Below the pieces are notes generated by a model. It was not told where the DNA came from. It saw nothing but the letters and a program-made list of their open reading frames with translations, and made no database searches. A stretch of DNA of 10,086 nt from Bacteroidales bacterium (lineage in GTDB: Bacteria; Bacteroidota; Bacteroidia; Bacteroidales; UBA12077), in the NCBI GenBank assembly GCA_030635365.1, contig DAOVYZ010000075.1, positions 1 through 10,086 on the forward strand. The letters run 5' to 3'. Both the position numbers and the translations under genes were made by a program. Below, piece by piece: positions 6,471 through 10,086 of the stretch; position 1 is the first letter of the stretch; each line of letters begins with the position of its first letter.

Positions 6471-7175
6471 ATGTCAAAAAACGCTGAAGAATTTCTCGAT
6501 ATCTTTAACCACATTGAGAGATATTTGAAAACAAAATACAACAATGGTGATTATATCCCCTTTCGAGACTTACTACGGAATATCTCCTATAAAGAAGGTT
6601 TAATTAGGCGCTATAAAAGAGATTTATATACTTATTCCGATTTAAGGAATGTACTTGTCCATAATGCTAGAATTAATGGGCAAATTATTGCCGAACCAAT
6701 TGATAAAGTTCTTGATAATATTAAAAATATATGGGATCAAATCCAGCATCCAGAAAAAGTAACAAAATTTAAGAAAAAAGTCTTGTACTGTTTTTCTGAT
6801 GATAAATTATCAAAAGCTCTCCAATTTATGCGTGAACAAAAAATCTCTCAAATACCAATAATTGAGAAAGGAGAGATTATAGATGTTTTAAATGCAAGTC
6901 ATATAGCAGACTGGTTAGCCATTAAAGAAATTGTTAGCCCTACAGAAGAAACTATTAGCGATATTCTACAAAATGCAGAAAGAAACAATAATTTTGAAAT
7001 TATTAAGGGGAATATGCCAATTTATGATGCTGCCGAAATATTTAAAAGTTCATATAAAAAACCTCCGGTTAATTGGTATTATGATGCCTTGCTTATTACA
7101 CCAAACGGCAAGTCGAATGAGCAATTAACCGGGATTATTGTGCTCAAAGATATTGCTGAATATATAAGTAATTAA
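6471..7175 (+). CDS. HEPN-like domain fused to a CBS pair
   Basis: A 234-residue soluble protein in two parts. Residues 1-95 are helical and contain DLRNVLVHN (57-65), which fits the R-x4-6-H motif of HEPN domains (Arg59, His64). Many HEPN proteins are RNases or nucleotidyl-transfer partners in defence and stress systems. Residues about 97-232 form two CBS repeats: the first ends in the strand IPIIEKGEIIDVLNASHIA (128-146), the second in DALLITP...GIIVLKDIAEYI (205-232). CBS pairs bind adenosine-type ligands (AMP, ATP, SAM, c-di-AMP) and switch attached domains. A ligand-gated RNA- or nucleotide-acting protein is an inference; the arrangement could also be purely structural. The gene starts 21 bases after PBP1A, suggesting co-transcription. 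Its stop codon overlaps that of the convergent DUF418 gene. Confidence 0.8.
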   Translation: MSKNAEEFLDIFNHIERYLKTKYNNGDYIPFRDLLRNISYKEGLIRRYKRDLYTYSDLRNVLVHNARINGQIIAEPIDKVLDNIKNIWDQIQHPEKVTKFKKKVLYCFSDDKLSKALQFMREQKISQIPIIEKGEIIDVLNASHIADWLAIKEIVSPTEETISDILQNAERNNNFEIIKGNMPIYDAAEIFKSSYKKPPVNWYYDALLITPNGKSNEQLTGIIVLKDIAEYISN

Positions 7176-8395
7176 TTTTTTACACGGTTAAATTCCTGAA
7201 ATTTCCAATAGGTTAAACTTCTCCATAACCATTCAAATGGGCCAAACTTATAATATTTAACCCAAATTGGTGAAACTATCATTTGTAAAACCCAAATGCC
7301 AAAAACTATAAGAATTTGTTGCCATCTTTCAACCTTCCCGAACAGGCCAAAACCATGCCCATAAAATAAAAATGTACATATTATAGTTTGTATTAAATAA
7401 TTTGACAGTGCCGTTTGACCTATTGCTTTTAAACTATTGAATAGAATTCCCTTCTTAAATGATTTAAGAATAAGCATGATCAATCCAATGTAACCTAATG
7501 CAACAAACAAGCTTCCAAAACTATTATATTGTGAGCCAAGGAAAAATGAAAATTCCATTGAAAATTCATGTCTGAAATGTTGATATAAGCCCAAACCTAT
7601 TATTGAAAACCCTATTAATAAACTAATAATTGTTAGTTTCCTATAAAATTTATTCGTTTTTCCCGCTGATAATACGCCGGTTTTATATAATCCCATTCCA
7701 ATTAACATTATCCCGGATACTTTCCAGCCAATAGAGAAGAAAAACAAAAAGGTTTGCATCCATATTGCTGTTTGCATTCTCATTCCAATCTGATCGGCAA
7801 ACCCACCTCTATATGTATTTATCTCCCGGGTAATTAATTCAGAAGAAGGTAGCCAGCTTTGCATTATTCCCTGCCTTGCAGCCTCATCCATTGAAGGTAA
7901 TGCTAACCCGGTTAATATATTGAAGAAAAGAGAAACAATAATAAAAATTACACCAACAATAAATAATGTTTTTGGTTTCTTGTTCCGTAGAAGTACAACC
8001 CATAAAGCACATAATGCATAAGCAACCAAAATATCTCCGTACCACAATAAATATGCATGCCCCAATCCAATTATTAATAACCAAATGGTTCTCCTGTAAT
8101 GAATATTCAACGATTTTACACCCTTTGCTTTTAACCTCTCAGTAAATAACACAACCCCTGCACCAAATAAAATTGAGAAAATAGTTATAAATTTTGTATC
8201 AGCAAAAATGTGGCTTACAATCCATATTATTTTATTTATCCCGGTAAAATCTCCATAAGCATGTGGATTTAGATATGCTGCTCCTATCATTGACATACTT
8301 TGGATATTCATAATAAGAATTCCTAAAATTGCAACACCTCTTAAAATATCGAGAGAAACTATTCTTTCTGAATGTTGGGTCGGGCTAATATTCAT
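7172..8395 (-). CDS. DUF418 family polytopic membrane protein
   Basis: A 407-residue inner-membrane protein with about 9-10 hydrophobic segments. The N-terminus ERIVSLDILRGVAILGILIM (10-29) is the DUF418-type opening also seen in acyltransferase-like membrane families. The C-terminal DUF418 signature is clear: IGQTALSNYLIQTIIC (325-340), GHGFGLFG (346-353) and YKFGPFEWLWRSLTYWK (382-398). I start at ATG 8395, because the frame upstream to 8509 adds 38 poorly conserved residues and would overlap the divergent cupin gene. The family is widespread, and I know of no settled biochemical role; transport or membrane-lipid modification are guesses. The stop codon shares bases with that of the convergent HEPN-CBS gene. 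Family assignment is firm, function unknown. Confidence 0.9.
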   Translation of the reverse strand: MNISPTQHSERIVSLDILRGVAILGILIMNIQSMSMIGAAYLNPHAYGDFTGINKIIWIVSHIFADTKFITIFSILFGAGVVLFTERLKAKGVKSLNIHYRRTIWLLIIGLGHAYLLWYGDILVAYALCALWVVLLRNKKPKTLFIVGVIFIIVSLFFNILTGLALPSMDEAARQGIMQSWLPSSELITREINTYRGGFADQIGMRMQTAIWMQTFLFFFSIGWKVSGIMLIGMGLYKTGVLSAGKTNKFYRKLTIISLLIGFSIIGLGLYQHFRHEFSMEFSFFLGSQYNSFGSLFVALGYIGLIMLILKSFKKGILFNSLKAIGQTALSNYLIQTIICTFLFYGHGFGLFGKVERWQQILIVFGIWVLQMIVSPIWVKYYKFGPFEWLWRSLTYWKFQEFNRVKN

Positions 8396-8495
8396 AATCA
8401 ATTTTTTTAGATTAATTATCTGTTTATAATTATAATACCATAAATTTATATCATAATTAGTAAATATAAAGTATCCAATTTTAAAATCATTGTTT
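8396..8495. promoter_or_regulatory. Divergent promoter region between DUF418 and cupin genes
   Basis: This 100-base, very AT-rich gap lies between two divergent starts and so must carry both promoters. TATATTTA on the minus strand resembles a -7 box with one mismatch, but no -33 partner lies at the expected distance. The call rests on layout. Confidence 0.4.
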
Positions 8496-8762
8496 ATGGA
8501 AATAATCATTCAAAAACTAACAGATCAGGATAAAATTTCAAAGCAAATTGATTCCTGGCCCATATGGGAAAAAGAAGTTTCTCGTTTCGACTGGTACTAT
8601 GATTCAACCGAACATTGTTATATTCTGAAAGGTAAAGTAATTGTTGAAACCAATAATGGAAATATTGAAATTAATGCAGGAGACTATGTAACATTTCCAA
8701 AAGGATTAAAATGTATTTGGGATATAAAAGAAGATATAAGAAAACATTACAAATTTGAATAA
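8496..8762 (+). CDS. Small single-domain cupin, DUF861/Cupin_3 type
   Basis: An 88-residue single beta-barrel cupin. It shows the order typical of the DUF861 (Cupin_3, EutQ/ureidoglycine-like) group: WPIWEKEVSRFDWYYD (21-36), then EHCYILKGKVIVET (39-52), then INAGDYVTFPKGLKCIWDI (59-77), ending in RKHYKF. Residues Glu39, His40 and Cys41 sit where cupins often place metal ligands, but the full ligand set is not obvious. Small cupins of this type bind a metal or small molecule or act as ancillary subunits; the substrate here is unknown. I chose ATG 8496 over TTG 8490, which would add only two residues. Its stop codon abuts the stop of the convergent DUF2752 gene with no base between. Confidence 0.88.
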   Translation: MEIIIQKLTDQDKISKQIDSWPIWEKEVSRFDWYYDSTEHCYILKGKVIVETNNGNIEINAGDYVTFPKGLKCIWDIKEDIRKHYKFE

Positions 8763-9173
8763 CTATGTAATTATCCTCCAAAAACAATATAGATATAAAC
8801 TCGCTGAGAAAATTGCGTCAATAATAACAATCCGATTCACTGAAATAACCTTTCTTTTCTTAATAACTAATGAAATTGCAATTCGTAATAATAATTGTAT
8901 TAAGAAAAATAAGAAGACACGTAATCCATATGAATTATATGCTTTTGCACTTTCGAAATCAAACCTTACTATTTCTGAGAAACTTCTTGAAAGGCCTGTG
9001 CTTTTGCATGGATGTCCTGTAAAAATTTCACAAGCTGATTTAATCGGGTGATTATTTTTTTCAGCAGAAAAAATGCCGGAATAAATAAAAATCATAATAA
9101 TTATTCCGGCAAAACATAAATTTATAATATGATAAGGTTCATTGAAAAATAAACCTTTCTCTTTTTTTACCAA
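8763..9173 (-). CDS. DUF2752 family membrane protein, TTG start
   Basis: A 136-residue membrane protein with hydrophobic segments near 15-34, 84-105 and 113-131. The DUF2752 core is visible: CEIFTGHPCKSTGLSRSF (48-65), followed by DFESAKAYNSYGL (72-84). The usual C-x-x-C-G is altered to C-x-x-T-G (Cys56, Thr59). The only sensible start is TTG at 9173: no ATG occurs between it and the in-frame stop at 9191-9189, and the next Met is residue 27. The TTG follows the stop of the upstream gene by one base (TAAATTG), so translation is probably coupled. The family has no established function that I can cite. Pairing with a DUF4190-like small membrane protein suggests a joint membrane role. Confidence 0.82.
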   Translation of the reverse strand: MVKKEKGLFFNEPYHIINLCFAGIIIMIFIYSGIFSAEKNNHPIKSACEIFTGHPCKSTGLSRSFSEIVRFDFESAKAYNSYGLRVFLFFLIQLLLRIAISLVIKKRKVISVNRIVIIDAIFSASLYLYCFWRIIT

Positions 9174-9174
9174 T

Positions 9175-9660
9175 TTAATCGTCTTCGTCTAATTCTTCCT
9201 TTGCATCCTTTATTTCTTCAGTAAGTTCTTCTACAGCTTCACCTACTTCGTCTATTACTTCCTCTGTTAATTCTTCAATTTCTCCTTCCAGCTCCTCCAT
9301 AGCTTCTTCTAATTCCTCTAAATCTTCTTCATCTAATCCCTCTTCTATTACTTTTTGAATCTCCTTCCCAAATTCCTCTAATTTTGCAGGTGCATTTCTA
9401 AATATATAAAATTGCCAGCCGGCAATAAGAGTACCCAAAATTGATATTACCATTGCAGCAATTACAATACCTTTCTTTGCATTTACCTTTGATGCCTGAT
9501 AAAAACCCAGAGCACTTAAAACAATCGCTATTATACCAGGTATAATAGCGTACATTCCCAGGCATGGTATAAATGAAATGATCAGAGCAATTATACCTAG
9601 CACTAATCCGGCAATACCTAAACCTTGCCCTGCATTTGGAGCTTTAATTTCTTCTTCCAT
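9175..9660 (-). CDS. DUF4190-like membrane protein with a long acidic C-terminal tail
   Basis: A 161-residue protein in two contrasting halves. Residues 11-85 hold three hydrophobic stretches (about 13-30, 36-54 and 65-85). A Gly-rich GLGIAGLVLGIIALIISF opening and IPCLGMYAIIPGIIAIVLSALG resemble DUF4190-type proteins. Residues 93-161 are overwhelmingly Glu/Asp with regularly spaced Leu/Ile/Val, predicting a highly charged helix or coiled coil (EELEEAMEELEGEIEELTEE, 114-133). The tail codons make a CT-rich repetitive tract on the plus strand. A good -33/-7 promoter lies just upstream, and the DUF2752 gene follows one base after the stop, making a two-gene operon. The acidic tail may bind cations or a basic partner near the membrane; that is inference. 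Function is unknown. Confidence 0.8.
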   Translation of the reverse strand: MEEEIKAPNAGQGLGIAGLVLGIIALIISFIPCLGMYAIIPGIIAIVLSALGFYQASKVNAKKGIVIAAMVISILGTLIAGWQFYIFRNAPAKLEEFGKEIQKVIEEGLDEEDLEELEEAMEELEGEIEELTEEVIDEVGEAVEELTEEIKDAKEELDEDD

Positions 9661-9689
9661 AGTTAATTATTTATAGTTAATTAATGTAT

Positions 9690-9721
9690 CAAATATATGA
9701 AAATGACGTATTATGTGCAAT
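9690..9721 (-). promoter_or_regulatory. Bacteroidota-type promoter for the DUF4190/DUF2752 operon
   Basis: On the minus strand, ATTG (9721-9718) is followed after 20 bases by TATATTTG (9697-9690). The second box matches the -7 consensus TAnnTTTG exactly, and the first differs by one base from the -33 TTTG. The 20-base spacing lies in the usual range. The implied start site gives a short leader before ATG 9660. A 9-base direct repeat AGTTAATTA (9661-9669, 9675-9683) lies inside that leader. Confidence 0.6.
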
Positions 9722-9734
9722 AAATGCTGCATAC

Positions 9735-10086
9735 TTAATTTTCTAATAAAATATTAAGTATGTCTTTCTCAAGACTTTCAATAGGAGATTCAATAATTCT
9801 GCCTATTTCCCTATTAGCAGAATTGAAAATAAAAGTGGGTACAAATTCTATTTTCAAATTACTTACAGGAGTGTCTTCTGCTTTCTTATTTTTATTTACT
9901 CCAATAACTTTAATTTGATCAGCGTCAATATTTATAAACTCTGCAATTTTATAAAACCTGGAAACTTCTCTCTGACTATCACTGCACCACGTCCCCATTA
10001 CAATAACTACCTCTACTTCAGTTATTAAATCAGGATCAATAGTATTTAGAGTTTCCTCGTCAATCGTATATTCATTATACTCTAAT
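9735..10086 (-). CDS. Thioredoxin-fold protein with a WCSDS active site (N-terminus outside window)
   Basis: The frame is open to the right edge, so the N-terminus is missing and the Met at 9998 is internal. The visible C-terminal 116 residues contain the beta-strand EVEVVIVMGTWCSDSQREVS, which places the active site after a strand as in thioredoxins. The usual W-C-x-x-C is reduced to W-C-S-D-S, leaving one cysteine. Further on, VIGVNKNK and FVPTFIFNS supply the next strands and the cis-Pro segment that packs against the active site. It therefore belongs to the thioredoxin-like superfamily. Loss of the resolving Cys makes classical dithiol exchange unlikely; a monothiol, binding or bacilliredoxin-like role is possible. 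A 74-base gap separates it from the DUF4190 gene. The fold is well supported, the role unknown. Confidence 0.85.
   Translation of the reverse strand, partial: LEYNEYTIDEETLNTIDPDLITEVEVVIVMGTWCSDSQREVSRFYKIAEFINIDADQIKVIGVNKNKKAEDTPVSNLKIEFVPTFIFNSANREIGRIIESPIESLEKDILNILLEN

Noticed and set aside
8396..8509. 38-residue N-terminal extension of the DUF418 protein
   Set aside because: It would precede the conserved ERIVSLDILRG opening, is rich in Asn/Tyr/Ile as in translated intergenic DNA, and would overlap the divergent cupin start.
8755..9051. 98-codon plus-strand frame opposite DUF2752
   Set aside because: The opposite strand encodes the recognisable DUF2752 core, and this frame has no protein-like features.
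1..10086. CRISPR arrays, tRNA/rRNA genes, riboswitches, insertion sequences
   Set aside because: No regularly spaced repeats, cloverleaf or rRNA-like blocks, or transposase motifs were seen on either strand.

Overview
The window is AT-rich, chromosome-like DNA, most probably from a marine or anaerobic member of the Bacteroidota. The signs are a Rhs-type toxin tail with an exported partner, a SiaB/SiaC (DUF6272/DUF1987) pair, a DUF418 membrane protein, a DUF2752/DUF4190-like pair, a thioredoxin-like protein with a WCSDS active site, a lack of Shine-Dalgarno motifs, and one good Bacteroidota-type -33/-7 promoter. The genus cannot be fixed from the sequence.

Left edge (1-1443): the 3' end of a large Rhs/polymorphic-toxin-like gene carries an HExxH metallopeptidase motif. 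It is followed 14 bases later by a small gene with a signal peptide, which could be its immunity protein. A roughly 350-base gene-free stretch follows. It holds a strikingly GC-rich island with a strong hairpin and a perfect 26-bp palindrome, which looks like a dispersed element or cassette scar.

Centre-left (1444-4053): a two-gene minus-strand operon encodes a kinase with two tandem SiaB-like domains, followed by its likely substrate SiaC. Divergent to it is a medium-chain, zinc-free quinone-oxidoreductase-type dehydrogenase.

Centre (4128-7175): a complete class A penicillin-binding protein (PBP1A type) makes and cross-links peptidoglycan. It is followed 21 bases later by a fused HEPN-like + CBS-pair protein, probably co-transcribed.

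Right (7172-10086): on the minus strand lie a DUF418 polytopic membrane protein, then a DUF4190-like membrane protein with a very acidic tail, coupled to a DUF2752 membrane protein that starts at TTG. At the right edge is the C-terminal part of a thioredoxin-fold protein with a single active-site cysteine. A plus-strand DUF861-type cupin sits between them. Two convergent gene pairs have no space between stop codons (one overlaps by 3 bases), so this part is tightly packed.

The items most worth following are the tandem-SiaB kinase/SiaC module, the HEPN-CBS fusion beside PBP1A, and the toxin/exported-partner pair with its adjacent GC-rich palindromic island. No tRNA, rRNA, CRISPR array, insertion sequence or complete mobile element was seen.
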